DNA of 64,000 nucleotides from Streptomyces spongiicola (GTDB lineage: Bacteria; Actinomycetota; Actinomycetes; Streptomycetales; Streptomycetaceae): contig NZ_CP029254.1 in the NCBI RefSeq assembly GCF_003122365.1, positions 3,925,001 through 3,989,000 of the forward strand, written 5' to 3'. Under the pieces are notes generated by a model, which saw nothing but the letters and a program-made list of their open reading frames with translations, did not search any database and was not told where the DNA came from. Shown piece after piece: positions 25,016 to 34,240 of this stretch (its first letter is position 1; the number at the start of each line of letters is the position of its first letter). A program made the position numbers and the translations under genes.

Positions 25016-25564
25016 GCTGAACCGGCGGCCGGTGCGGCCAGGGCGCGCCATGGCGTGTCCCCGCGCGGTTGGGATTCGGCCAGGCCTTCCGTCGCCTCCG
25101 GCCGTCCCACGGCTCGTACGCCGGGGTCCTCGTACCTCTGCGGTCCGGTGGTGGCCCGCGAGACGGCACTGCGCGAGAAGGCGCGGTGCGGCTTGGTGGT
25201 GCTGCGGTGGTACTGCCACCCGGTGTCTGCCGACTCCGTACCGTCTGCGCGCTGCGTGCCACAGTTCCGGCGGGTGCCGTACGGAGAGCGTCGACCGCTG
25301 AGTCGGCCTCGCGCCGAGCGTGGCTCGCCCGCGACGTGCCCGGTGTCGAACCCGCCCGTTCGAGTGTGAGGTATCACACGCCGAACTGTGGAGCGTCGGC
25401 CCGGGGGTCTCCGGGGGTCGGCATGCGCACGACCGGTCGGTGCGGTCGGCCGACCGTTACGGACGACTCCGCCGAACCGGCCGTGCGCACGGTTGGCACG
25501 GGCGGGTCGGCACGGGCACGGCCGAGTGCCGGCCGGGAGCGCCGTCGAGCCGGCCACCCGGCCG
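25016..25564. other. Gene-free stretch downstream of wblA
   Basis: This 549-bp region separates convergent genes. Several frames are open because of GC content, but none gives a recognisable protein. It contains a perfect 14-bp palindrome cggtcggccgaccg at 25,443-25,456, which might contribute to termination. Confidence 0.5.
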
Positions 25565-26878
25565 CTAGGCGGCTCCGGCCGGGAGGCCACCGCCCGCCAG
25601 TCTGTCCCCGATGGTGCGCAGGCCTGCGAGATCGTGCACATCACCGGGCAGAGCGGCCACTTCGGTCACCGGCACCTCGGGGTGGAGCGCGGTGAAGCGG
25701 TCACGCGTGCGCTGCTCTCGGGACAGCACCTGCATCCGTTCGGCATGCAAGCGCAGTAGCCCGGCGGTCAGTTGTGAGGTCGGGGGCGCCGAAGGCCGAC
25801 CGGGCTCGGATTCGGGCTCGGGCGTGTACTCGGGTTCCGGCTCCACGGCGGAAGGGGTGGGAGAGGACCCCGCGGAGCCACGCTCAGCAGCCTTCCCGGC
25901 CTCCTGATCGACAATGCGGCCCTCGTCAAGATTTTCTGCGGCGGCGAGCGCCCGCTCGGCCGAGAGCCGTGCGGCGCCGCTGCCGTGGACGCGGTTGAGT
26001 ACCAGTCCGGCCAGGGGCATCTCCTCCGACGCCAGACGCTCCACGAAGTACGCCGCCTCGCGCAGGGCGTCCCGTTCCGGGGCGGCGACCACCAGGAACG
26101 CCGTCCCGGGAGCCTGGAGCAGCCGGTAGGTGGCATCGGCACGGGTGCGGAACCCGCCGAACATCGTGTCCATCGCCGCCACGAAGGTCTGTACGTCGCG
26201 CAGGAACTGACCCCCCAGCAGCTTGCCCAGCGTCCCGGTCATCATCGACATACCGACGTTGAGGAACTTCATCCCGGCCCGCCCGCCCATCTTGGCGGGG
26301 GCCATCAGCAGCCTGATGAACTTGCCGTCCAGGAAGGACCCGAGCCGCTTCGGTGCGTCCAGGAAGTCCAGCGCCGACCGCGACGGGGGAGTGTCCACCA
26401 CGATGAGGTCCCACTCGTCGCGCGCCCGCAGCTGCCCCAGCTTCTCCATCGCCATGTACTCCTGCGTGCCCGCGAAGCCGGCCGACAGGGACTGGTAGAA
26501 GGGGTTGTCCAGGATGGCGCGGGCCCGCGACGGGTCCGCGTGCGCCTCGACGATCTCGTCGAAGGTGCGCTTCATGTCGAGCATCATGGCGTGCAACTCG
26601 CCGTCGCCCTTGATGCCGTCCACCCGGCGCGGGGTGTTGTCCAGCAGGTCGATCCCCATCGACTGGGCCAGCCGGCGGGCGGGGTCGATGGTGAGTACGA
26701 CCGCCCGGCGGCCGCGCTCCGCCGCCCGTACCCCGAGGGCGGCCGCGGTCGTCGTCTTGCCCACCCCGCCGGCGCCGCAGCACACGACGATGCGGATGCC
26801 AGGGTCGTCGAGCAGGGCGTCGACCTCGAGCAGCGGTGTGTCCTGCAGCGCGCTGCCGCGCGTCATCGACGACGTCAT
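25565..26878 (-). CDS. ArsA/GET3-like ATPase (second of pair)
   Basis: Protein of about 437 aa of the ArsA/GET3 P-loop family. The deviant Walker A is CCGAGGVGKTTTAAALG; LTIDPARRLAQSMGIDLLDNTPRRV, VVDTPPSRSALDFLDAP and a switch-like region follow. A Pro/Glu-rich linker (EPEPEYTPEPESEPG) lies before the last 90 residues. The arsenical-binding Cys residues of true ArsA are absent, so a client-protein or membrane-targeting role is more likely. ATG 26878 (ggag upstream) is chosen; ATG 27037 would add an Asp/Arg/Ser repeat. The pair lies between wblA and the DUF4177 gene, as known in Streptomyces. Confidence 0.85.
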   Translation of the reverse strand: MTSSMTRGSALQDTPLLEVDALLDDPGIRIVVCCGAGGVGKTTTAAALGVRAAERGRRAVVLTIDPARRLAQSMGIDLLDNTPRRVDGIKGDGELHAMMLDMKRTFDEIVEAHADPSRARAILDNPFYQSLSAGFAGTQEYMAMEKLGQLRARDEWDLIVVDTPPSRSALDFLDAPKRLGSFLDGKFIRLLMAPAKMGGRAGMKFLNVGMSMMTGTLGKLLGGQFLRDVQTFVAAMDTMFGGFRTRADATYRLLQAPGTAFLVVAAPERDALREAAYFVERLASEEMPLAGLVLNRVHGSGAARLSAERALAAAENLDEGRIVDQEAGKAAERGSAGSSPTPSAVEPEPEYTPEPESEPGRPSAPPTSQLTAGLLRLHAERMQVLSREQRTRDRFTALHPEVPVTEVAALPGDVHDLAGLRTIGDRLAGGGLPAGAA

Positions 26879-27026
26879 CCGGCCACTCCGGCCACTTTGG
26901 CTGCTCCGGCTGCTCCGGGGCCTTCGGCGACTTCGGCCTCTTGGGTCAGCCCCGCCATTTCGCTTGCTCCGGTCGCTCCGGTCGCTCGGATCACTGCGGT
27001 CGCCCGGGTCGCTGGGATCACTGCGG

Positions 27027-28019
27027 TCACTGGGCATCCCCCCCGGCATCGGCTCCGCTGTTCACTCCGAGCTTTCGCAGCTCGGTCGCCAGCTGGAACA
27101 GCCCGGCCAGGTCGACCCCTTCGCTCAGCAGCGGGAGTTCGTACGCCGGCAGCTCCAGCGCCTCCAGAGCGGCGCGCTGCTCGCGCTCCAGCTCGACGCG
27201 CTGGGCGTGCTCGGCGGCCTGCTCGAGCAGCGGCCCGACCAGTCCGGCCGCGCCGCTCACCCCCGCCCCGCTCAGCGACCTGGCGATGTCCTTGCGGCGG
27301 GTGGCGGTCCCGGCGCTCCGCACCGCCTCCTCGTCGAGGACGTGCGGACGCACCATGTTCACGATCACCATGCCGGTGGGGAGGTCCGCTGCACGCAGCT
27401 CGGCGATGCCGTCCGCGGTCTCCTGCACGGGCATCTCCTCCAGCAGTGTGACCAGGTGGACGGCGGTCTCGGCGGACTTGAGGACGCGCATCACCGCCTG
27501 GGCCTGATGGTGTATCGGGCCGATCTTGGCGAGACCGGCGACCTCGTCGTTGACGTTCAGGAAACGGGTGATGCGGCCGGTCGGAGGGGCGTCCATGACG
27601 ACGTGGTCGTAGACATACCGGCCCTGCTTGTCCCGGCGGCGCACGGCCTCGCAGGCCTTGCCGGTCAGGAGGACGTCTCGCACGCCCGGCGCGATGGTCG
27701 TGGCGAAGTCGATCGCGCCGAGCTTCTTCAGGGCCCGGCCCGCCGACCCCAGTTTGTAGAACATCTGGAGGTAGTCGAGGAGGGCCCGCTCGGCGTCGAT
27801 GGCCAGCGCGCACACCTCGCCGCCGCCGGGAGCCACGGCGATCTTGCGTTCCTCGTAGGGCAGTGCCTCCGTCTCGAAGAGCTGTGCGATACCTTGCCTG
27901 CCCTCGACCTCGACGAGGAGGGTGCGCTTTCCCTCGGTCGCGAGGGCGAGCGAGAGGGCCGCGGCGACCGTCGTCTTACCGGTCCCGCCCTTGCCGCTGA
28001 CGACCTGGAGCCTGCTCAC
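27027..28019 (-). CDS. ArsA/GET3-like ATPase (first of pair)
   Basis: Protein of 330 aa beginning at GTG 28019. It opens with the P-loop LQVVSGKGGTGKTTVAAALS including the signature Lys of the deviant Walker A; LLVEVEGRQGIAQLFET and VMDAPPTGRITRFLNV follow. It probably works with the neighbouring ATPase as a heteromeric pair, as the two are always adjacent in streptomycetes. The catalytic outcome is unknown; ion export is unlikely because no ArsB-like partner is nearby. Confidence 0.85.
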   Translation of the reverse strand: MSRLQVVSGKGGTGKTTVAAALSLALATEGKRTLLVEVEGRQGIAQLFETEALPYEERKIAVAPGGGEVCALAIDAERALLDYLQMFYKLGSAGRALKKLGAIDFATTIAPGVRDVLLTGKACEAVRRRDKQGRYVYDHVVMDAPPTGRITRFLNVNDEVAGLAKIGPIHHQAQAVMRVLKSAETAVHLVTLLEEMPVQETADGIAELRAADLPTGMVIVNMVRPHVLDEEAVRSAGTATRRKDIARSLSGAGVSGAAGLVGPLLEQAAEHAQRVELEREQRAALEALELPAYELPLLSEGVDLAGLFQLATELRKLGVNSGADAGGDAQ

Positions 28020-28191
28020 GTCCTGGAGCCTAACCAGTCGACCCGAAGGCTAAGCGCCCCCGGGTCGCCCTGGCCGACCGGCCAGGGCCCGGCGTCGCGC
28101 GTACCGATCGGCCGGCCGGCCGCGGCGTCGCGCGCGTACCGACCGAACCTGTGTCACCGGGCCGCCCGCCGGTGCGGCTACAGTCGGCTCC

Positions 28192-28350
28192 ATGACCAAG
28201 TGGGAATACGCGACCGTGCCCCTTCTCGTGCACGCGACCAAGCAGATCCTGGACACCTGGGGCGAGGACGGCTGGGAACTCGTCCAGGTCGTCCCCGGGC
28301 CGAACAACCCCGAGCAGCTCGTGGCCTACCTCAAGCGGGAGAAGTCATGA
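28192..28350 (+). CDS. DUF4177-like small protein
   Basis: Short protein of 52 aa starting at ATG 28192: MTKWEYATVPLLVHATKQIL followed by DTWGEDGWELVQVV. The WEY and GWELV elements are those of the DUF4177 family. The stop overlaps the RidA start by 4 bp, so the two are co-translated. Function unknown. Confidence 0.85.
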   Translation: MTKWEYATVPLLVHATKQILDTWGEDGWELVQVVPGPNNPEQLVAYLKREKS

Positions 28351-28817
28351 GCGGTGCCGTCGAGGGCAGGCTCACCGAACTCGGGCTGACGCTGCCGGCC
28401 GTCGTGCCGCCGCTGGCGGCCTATCAGCCGGCCGTGCAGTCGGGTCCGTACGTATACACCTCCGGGCAGCTCCCGATGGTGGAGGGGAAGCTTCCGGTGA
28501 CCGGCAAGGTCGGCGCGGAGGTGACCCCCGAGGAGGCCAGGGAACTGGCCGCCACCTGTGCGCTGAACGCGCTGGCCGCCGTGAAGTCCATCGCCGGCGA
28601 CCTGGACCGGATCGCCCGGGTCGTGAAGGTGGTCGGCTTCGTCGCCTCCGCCTCCGACTTCACGGGTCAGCCCGCCGTCGTCAACGGAGCGAGTGAGTTG
28701 CTCGGCGCGGTCCTCGGCGACAGGGGCGTGCACGCGCGCAGCGCCGTGGGTGTCGCCGTGCTGCCGCTGGACGCGCCCGTCGAGGTCGAGATCCAGGTGG
28801 AGCTCGTCCAGGGCTGA
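28347..28817 (+). CDS. RidA-family protein
   Basis: Protein of 156 aa of the YjgF/YER057c/UK114 fold: VQSGPYVYTSGQLPMVEGKL, a helical ATCALNALAAVKSIAGDLDR and HARSAVGVAVLPLDAPVEVE. RidA proteins deaminate reactive enamine/imine intermediates; this subgroup with the VNGASELLGAVLG segment does not carry the complete canonical Arg motif and may have another small-molecule role. Translationally coupled to the DUF4177 gene. Confidence 0.85.
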   Translation: MSGAVEGRLTELGLTLPAVVPPLAAYQPAVQSGPYVYTSGQLPMVEGKLPVTGKVGAEVTPEEARELAATCALNALAAVKSIAGDLDRIARVVKVVGFVASASDFTGQPAVVNGASELLGAVLGDRGVHARSAVGVAVLPLDAPVEVEIQVELVQG

Positions 28818-29093
28818 GCCGTCGCGAGGCCGGACCCCCCGCCGGAGGTGCCCCGGCCTTTTCACGGGAGCCCGGAACCCCGGTCCGGACCCGGAGACCG
28901 CCGTCGGAAACGGATCCCGAGCTGCTGTGAGGTGCCGAGGCGCCGAGGTGCCGAGAACGGCCGTGGGAGAGGTGCCCGCCGACCGGCCGCGGGGATGTCC
29001 GCATGGGGGGGCGGGCCGACGGTCCGGCCGCCCCCGCGCCGGCCGGTCCGGGCACCCCTCGAACATCCGCGCGTGAGCGCATAGCATCCGGCC

Positions 29094-29987
29094 ATGTCCA
29101 ATGGTCAGTGGTACCCACCGGAATGGCCCGACCGGATCCGGGCGCTCGCCGCGGGCGAGCTCACCGCCGTCGTCCCGCGCCGGGCGGCGACCGTGATGCT
29201 GCTCAAGGACACCTCCGAGGGCGTACACGTCCATATGCTGCGCCGCCGCGCCTCCATGGCCTTCGCCGGGGGCGCGTACGTCTACCCGGGCGGCGGGGTG
29301 GACGAGCGCGACGCACGGCCGGTGCGCTGGGCGGGGCCCTCCCTGTCCGAGTGGGCGCGGCGGCTCGGTGTCGAGGACGAGGCGTCCGCGCAGGCCGTGG
29401 TCTGCGCGGCGGTCCGGGAGACATACGAGGAGGCAGGCGTCCTGCTGGCCGGCGAGACCGGTGACTCCGTCGTCGAGGACACCACCGGCGCCGACTGGGA
29501 GGCCGACCGCGCGGCCCTCGTCGACCGGACGCTGCCCTTCGCCGAGTTCCTCGACCGCAGGGGCCTGGTTCTGCGGTCGGACCTGCTGGGGGCGTGGGCG
29601 CGGTGGATCACCCCGGAGTTCGAGCCGCGCCGTTTCGACACCTGGTTCTTCGCCGCCTCACTGCCGCGAGGCCAGCGGACCAGGAACGCCTCCACCGAGG
29701 CCGACCGCACGGTGTGGATCCGGCCGACGGACGCCGCCGCCGGGTACGACGCGGGCGAGCTGCTGATGATGCCGCCGACGATCGCCACGCTGCGGGTGCT
29801 GGGACGGTTCGCCAGCGCCGCGGACGCCCTCGCCGCGGCGGCCGGCCGGGACCTGGCGCCGATCCTGGCTCAGGCACGCTTGGAGGAGGGGGGAGTGGTG
29901 CTCAGCTGGCCGGGCCACGACGAGTTCACCAAGCACATCCCCGTGGGCGGAACGGGTCCGGCCGGGGCGACGGGAGGCGCGCTGTGA
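29094..29987 (+). CDS. NUDIX hydrolase (NUDT19-like)
   Basis: Protein of 297 aa. The N-terminus has AATVMLLKDTSEGVHVHMLRRRASMAFAGG and YPGGGVD, and the Nudix helix is AAVRETYEEAGVLLAG with the REx2EExG metal-binding residues; a 40-residue insertion separates the Gly box from this helix, as in the NUDT19-like group of acyl-CoA/nucleoside diphosphate hydrolases. Starts at ATG 29094 and overlaps the next gene by 4 bp. Confidence 0.83.
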   Translation: MSNGQWYPPEWPDRIRALAAGELTAVVPRRAATVMLLKDTSEGVHVHMLRRRASMAFAGGAYVYPGGGVDERDARPVRWAGPSLSEWARRLGVEDEASAQAVVCAAVRETYEEAGVLLAGETGDSVVEDTTGADWEADRAALVDRTLPFAEFLDRRGLVLRSDLLGAWARWITPEFEPRRFDTWFFAASLPRGQRTRNASTEADRTVWIRPTDAAAGYDAGELLMMPPTIATLRVLGRFASAADALAAAAGRDLAPILAQARLEEGGVVLSWPGHDEFTKHIPVGGTGPAGATGGAL

Positions 29988-30814
29988 CCAACGCATCCGT
30001 GCTGCCGGGGCAGCCGCGCGGCGCGGTCGTGTCCGGTCGCGCGACCGCCCGCACGATCAACGTCCTGGCACCCAATCCGTCCGCGATGACACTGGACGGC
30101 ACCAACACGTGGATCGTCGCCGAGCCGGACTCGGACCTCGCCGTCGTCGTCGACCCGGGACCGCTCGACCAGGGCCATCTGCGGAACGTCGTCGCCACGG
30201 CGGAGAAGGCGGGCAAGCGGATCGCACTGACCCTGCTCACCCACGGACATCCGGACCACGCCGAGGGAGCCGCCCGGTTCGCCGAGCTGACCGGGACGAA
30301 GGTGCGTGCCCTCGACCCCGCACTCCGGCTCGGCGACGAGGGGCTGGCCGCGGGGGACGTGATCCGTACCGGCGGTCTGGAGCTGAGGGTCGTACCGACG
30401 CCCGGGCACACGGCGGACTCGCTCTGCTTTCATCTGGCCGCCGACCAGGCCGTGCTGACCGGTGACACCGTCCTCGGCCGGGGTACCACGGTCGTCGCGC
30501 ATCCGGACGGCCGCCTCGGCGACTATCTGGACTCGCTGCGCCGGCTGCGCTCCCTGACCGTGGACGACGGGGTGCACACGGTGCTTCCCGGGCACGGCCC
30601 GGTGCTGGAGGACGCCCAGGGCGCCGTGGAGTACTACCTCGCCCACCGGGCGAGCCGGCTGGCGCAGATCGAGACGGCCGTGGAGAACGGCTACCGCTCG
30701 GCGGCCGACGTGGTCGCACACGTGTACGCCGATGTCGACCGGTCGCTGTGGCCCGCGGCGGAACTCTCGGTGCGGGCACAGCTCGAGTACCTGCGAGAAC
30801 ACGGCCTCATCTAA
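29984..30814 (+). CDS. Metallo-beta-lactamase-fold hydrolase (LACTB2-like)
   Basis: Protein of 276 aa from GTG 29984. It has the MBL metal motif LTHGHPDHAEGA, then TPGHTADSLCF, VLTGDTVLGRG and LPGHGPVLEDA, the full set of His/Asp ligands. The C-terminal helical part (HRASRLAQIETAVENG) matches LACTB2-type proteins, some of which are RNases or thioester hydrolases. Operon with the NUDIX gene; the combination suggests clearance of CoA or nucleotide derivatives, by inference only. Confidence 0.85.
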   Translation: MTNASVLPGQPRGAVVSGRATARTINVLAPNPSAMTLDGTNTWIVAEPDSDLAVVVDPGPLDQGHLRNVVATAEKAGKRIALTLLTHGHPDHAEGAARFAELTGTKVRALDPALRLGDEGLAAGDVIRTGGLELRVVPTPGHTADSLCFHLAADQAVLTGDTVLGRGTTVVAHPDGRLGDYLDSLRRLRSLTVDDGVHTVLPGHGPVLEDAQGAVEYYLAHRASRLAQIETAVENGYRSAADVVAHVYADVDRSLWPAAELSVRAQLEYLREHGLI

Positions 30815-31093
30815 GGCTCGTCCAGGTCTCGTCCAGGTCTCTTCCAGGGCTTATCCAGGGCCACCGCTCCGGTGCCCGCCCGGTGCCCCCGCCCCGGACC
30901 GGCCGCACGGTCCTCGCCCACTGCGCGGCGACGGCCCGAGTGCGCGGGGCCCGCCGAGAACCTTGACCCGAGCACTGCCGGGCGGGCCCTGATACCCCTG
31001 TTGCCCCGTGACCCGGTGCGCGACCCGCTGGACCGGCGCGCCGGGCGCCCGCGGCGCGCGTGACCGTACGGGTTCCGCGGCGGAGCCGGGCGG

Positions 31094-31768
31094 CTAACGG
31101 GAACGCTTGGCGAGGCGCTCCACGTCGAGCAGGATGACCGCGCGGGCCTCGAGCCGGAGCCAGCCGCGCTGCGCGAAGTCGGCCAGCGCCTTGTTCACGG
31201 TTTCACGGGAGGCGCCGACGAGCTGGGCCAGCTCTTCCTGGGTCAGGTCGTGGACGACGTGGATGCCCTCCTCCGACTGCACGCCGAAACGGCGCGAGAG
31301 GTCGAGGAGCGCCCGGGCGACACGACCGGGAACGTCGGAGAAGACCAGGTCGGACATCTGGTCGTTGGTCTTGCGGAGTCTGCGGGCGACGGCGCGAAGG
31401 AGCGCGGTGGCCACCTCGGGGCGCGCGTTCAGCCAGGGTTGCAGGTCGCCGTGGCCCAGGCCGAGGAGCTTGACCTCGGTGAGAGCGGTGGCGGTGGCGG
31501 TACGCGGTCCCGGGTCGAAGAGGGACAGCTCGCCGATCAGCTCGCCGGGGCCGAGCACGGCCAGCATGTTCTCCCGGCCGTCGGGGGAGGTGCGGTGGAG
31601 CTTGACCTTGCCCTCGGTGACCACGTAGAGGCGGTCGCCCGGGTCACCCTCGTGGAAGAGCGCGTCGCCGCGGGCGAGCGTCACTTCACTCATCGAGGCG
31701 CGGAGCTCCGCGGCCTGCTCGTCATCGAGCGCCGCGAAGAGCGGGGCGCGCCGCAGAACGTCGTCCAC
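31094..31768 (-). CDS. crp: Crp-family transcription factor
   Basis: Protein of 224 aa starting at GTG 31768 with AGGAG 8 bases before it. The cyclic-nucleotide-binding jelly roll occupies residues about 10-120 (FHEGDPGDRLYVVTEGKVKL, LGPGELIGELSLFDPGPRTATA), then the dimer helix and a winged HTH with recognition helix LAQLVGASRETVNKALADF. It matches the Streptomyces Crp that controls germination, growth and antibiotic precursor supply. A candidate operator lies 64 bp upstream of its own start. It is divergent from nth. Confidence 0.93.
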   Translation of the reverse strand: MDDVLRRAPLFAALDDEQAAELRASMSEVTLARGDALFHEGDPGDRLYVVTEGKVKLHRTSPDGRENMLAVLGPGELIGELSLFDPGPRTATATALTEVKLLGLGHGDLQPWLNARPEVATALLRAVARRLRKTNDQMSDLVFSDVPGRVARALLDLSRRFGVQSEEGIHVVHDLTQEELAQLVGASRETVNKALADFAQRGWLRLEARAVILLDVERLAKRSR

Positions 31769-32093
31769 GAGTTCTCTCCTTGTCGACCTGCTCAGGGGAC
31801 GGTGGTCCCCATGATGCCGTACGGGAAAACAGTGCGATCGATCACAAGGGCCGACACAAGTCTGACGCACCGGCCTCTCCGGCAGTGCCTCAGGGGCCGA
31901 TTCGAGTGGTGATGCGCCATGGCCGGGGCGGATGTCCGTGGCGGCCCTTAGGCTGGCCGGGTGTCCAACTCGCCGGTGAGAGCACAGGCCGAGGGGGCTG
32001 TGAGAGTGGCAGGGGACGAAAATTCCGCTGTGGGCGAACGCCATTCGCCACGTTCCGGCATATGTAGCAAAAGCGAAAAATAGGACTACTTTT
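31769..32093. other. Divergent control region, crp / nth
   Basis: This 325-bp region holds the promoters of both genes and the Crp-like site at 31,832-31,845. No other gene is seen. The part next to nth is AT-richer than average (aaaagcgaaaaatagga near 32,070), suiting a promoter. Confidence 0.5.
31832..31845. promoter_or_regulatory. Candidate Crp binding site
   Basis: gtgcgatcgatcac fits a GTG-N6-(G/A)-N-CAC Crp-type half-site pair with a central cgatcg palindrome. Its position suggests autoregulation of crp and perhaps control of nth. Confidence 0.55.
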
Positions 32094-33179
32094 ATGGCTT
32101 CCCCGAAGACGCCGCGGGCAGCGGCGCGGAAATCGGCCGTGGCGCAGACGCCTGCGGCGAAGGCGGCTGGGACGGAGAAGTCCGCGGCCGGGGCCTCCGC
32201 TGAGGCGGCGGCGCCGAAGGGCACCACCAGGAAGTCCGCGGCCGGGAAGCCCACCGCTGCGGCGATGCCCACCACCAAGAAGAAGCCGGACGCCAAGAAG
32301 AAGCCGGACGCGAAGAACAGGCCGGATGCAGAGGGCAAGCCGGACGCCAAGAGCAAACCGGACGCCGGGAAGGAGTACGGCAGGAAGAAGTCGCGGGCCG
32401 TGCCGGCCGCCGGGTCCGAGTCCCGGCTGGCGATGGTGCGCAGGGCGCGCCGGATCAACCGTGAGCTTGCCGACGTGTATCCGTACGCACACCCCGAGCT
32501 TGACTTCCGCAACCCCTTCCAGTTGCTCGTCGCGACCGTACTGTCCGCTCAGACGACGGACCTGCGGGTGAACCAGACGACGCCCGCGCTCTTCGCCAGG
32601 TACCCGGCGCCCGAGGACATGGCCGCGGCCGTGCCGGAGGAGGTGGAGGAGCTGATCAGGCCGACCGGATTCTTCCGGGCCAAGGCGAAGTCCCTCATCG
32701 GCCTGTCCAAGGCGCTGCGGGACGACTTCGGCGGCGAGGTTCCCGGTCGGCTGGAGGACCTGGTCACGCTGCCCGGTGTCGGGCGCAAGACGGCCTTCGT
32801 GGTGCTGGGGAACGCGTTCGGGGTCCCGGGTATCACCGTGGACACCCACTTCATGCGGCTCGCCCGCCGGTGGAAGTGGACCGAGCAGGAGGACCCGGTC
32901 AAGATCGAGGCTGAGGTCGCCGGCATCTTCCCGAAGAGCGAGTGGACGATGCTCTCCCACCGGGTCATCTTCCATGGCCGCCGGATCTGCCACGCCCGCA
33001 AACCGGCGTGCGGCGCATGCCCCATCGCCCATCTCTGCCCCTCGTACGGGGAAGGCGAGACCGATCCGGAAAGGGCGAGGAAGCTCCTCAAGTACGAGAT
33101 GGGCGGCTTCCCGGGGCAGCGTCTGAATCCTCCGCCCGACTACCCGGGCAAGCCCGCAGCCCCGCTGGGGGCCGGGTGA
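32094..33179 (+). CDS. nth: Endonuclease III (DNA glycosylase/AP lyase)
   Basis: Protein of 361 aa; base-excision repair of oxidised pyrimidines. The catalytic domain (from about residue 110) has LLVATVLSAQTTDLRVNQ, helix-hairpin-helix LPGVGRKTAFVVLGNAF with the lyase Lys, the catalytic Asp in VDTHFMRLARR and the 4Fe-4S ligands CHARKPACGACPIAHLC. Unusually, about 100 residues precede it: a Lys/Ala/Pro-rich tail with KKPDAK repeats, which could bind DNA. Start ATG 32094. Divergent from crp. Confidence 0.93.
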   Translation: MASPKTPRAAARKSAVAQTPAAKAAGTEKSAAGASAEAAAPKGTTRKSAAGKPTAAAMPTTKKKPDAKKKPDAKNRPDAEGKPDAKSKPDAGKEYGRKKSRAVPAAGSESRLAMVRRARRINRELADVYPYAHPELDFRNPFQLLVATVLSAQTTDLRVNQTTPALFARYPAPEDMAAAVPEEVEELIRPTGFFRAKAKSLIGLSKALRDDFGGEVPGRLEDLVTLPGVGRKTAFVVLGNAFGVPGITVDTHFMRLARRWKWTEQEDPVKIEAEVAGIFPKSEWTMLSHRVIFHGRRICHARKPACGACPIAHLCPSYGEGETDPERARKLLKYEMGGFPGQRLNPPPDYPGKPAAPLGAG

Positions 33180-33420
33180 TCCCTCCGATGCCCCGCCCAC
33201 CGGGCCGGCACCGGACGCCGGATCCCGGCCGCCCGGCTCCGGTACTGCTGCCTCACCGGGCTCCGTTGTCCCAGCTGCCCCAGTCGGTTCGGCTGCCCCA
33301 GTCGGTCCAGTCGCTCTCGCCGTTCTTCCGGGCTTCCCGCAGCGCGCCGGTGCCGGGGTCTGCCGGAGCCCGCAGGAACGTTCCCGGCCATCGCGGCCGT
33401 TGCACACCACGGGGGTGCCC

Positions 33421-34125
33421 ATGACACGTACGCACGGGACGCACGGGAGACACGGCGGCGACGCGGTGGTGAGTGGCGAGGACCTGCCCGACTGGCTGGA
33501 ACCCGTGTCACGGTCCGCCGGAACCATAGCTGCCGAGCAGCTCAGCCGGTTTCTCCCGCCCGCGGGTGGCGGAGGGCGTCAGTCCGCCGTGCTGATCCTG
33601 TTCGGCGACGGCTCCCGGGGCCCCGAGCTGCTGCTCATGGAGCGGGCGACCAGCCTGCGCTCCCACGCCGGCCAGCCGTCGTTTCCCGGCGGTGCCCTCG
33701 ATCCCGGGGACGGCGATCCGGCCACCACGGGGCCGCTCCGCGCCGCTCTCCGGGAGGCCGAGGAGGAGACCGGCCTCGATCCGTCCGGCGTCCAGATCTT
33801 CGGGGTGCTGCCCCGCCTGTACATCCCGGTGAGCGGCTTCGTCGTGACCCCGGTCCTCGGCTGGTGGCGCGACCGCTCCCCGGTCACCGCAGTCGACCCC
33901 GCCGAGACCGCCCGGGTCTTCACCGTGCCCGTGGCGGATCTCACGGACCCGGTGAACCGGGCCACGGCCGTCCACCCCAGCGGTCACCTCGGTCCGGCCT
34001 TCCTGGTCGAGTCGGCTCTGGTCTGGGGTTTCACCGGCGGATTGATCGACCGCATCCTGCACTTCGCGGGCTGGGAGCGACCGTGGGACCGTGCCAGGCA
34101 GGTCCCGCTCGACTGGCGTTCGTGA
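33421..34125 (+). CDS. NUDIX hydrolase, CoA-pyrophosphatase type
   Basis: Protein of 234 aa. The CoA-specific pattern LRSHAGQPSFPGGALDPGD is followed by ALREAEEETGLDPSGV, giving a complete Nudix box. This family (NudL/CoAse) cleaves CoA or its oxidised forms to 4'-phosphopantetheine and ADP. ATG 33421 is preferred to the in-frame start at 33,400. It continues the nth-nudL-protease gene order found in streptomycetes. Confidence 0.85.
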   Translation: MTRTHGTHGRHGGDAVVSGEDLPDWLEPVSRSAGTIAAEQLSRFLPPAGGGGRQSAVLILFGDGSRGPELLLMERATSLRSHAGQPSFPGGALDPGDGDPATTGPLRAALREAEEETGLDPSGVQIFGVLPRLYIPVSGFVVTPVLGWWRDRSPVTAVDPAETARVFTVPVADLTDPVNRATAVHPSGHLGPAFLVESALVWGFTGGLIDRILHFAGWERPWDRARQVPLDWRS

Positions 34126-34240
34126 GACCGTTGCCCACGTGCTGTGCTCTCCCGGTGGTCGGTCCGGCGCCACCGGGAGCTGATCCGGGGTTCCCCTGCC
34201 GGGCGGAGTGCCGGACGACGAAACTGCGAGGCTGACGACG

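Noticed and set aside
25016..25564. A gene between wblA and the ArsA pair
   Set aside because: Frames are open in all directions but Arg/Pro-rich, without ribosome sites or domains.
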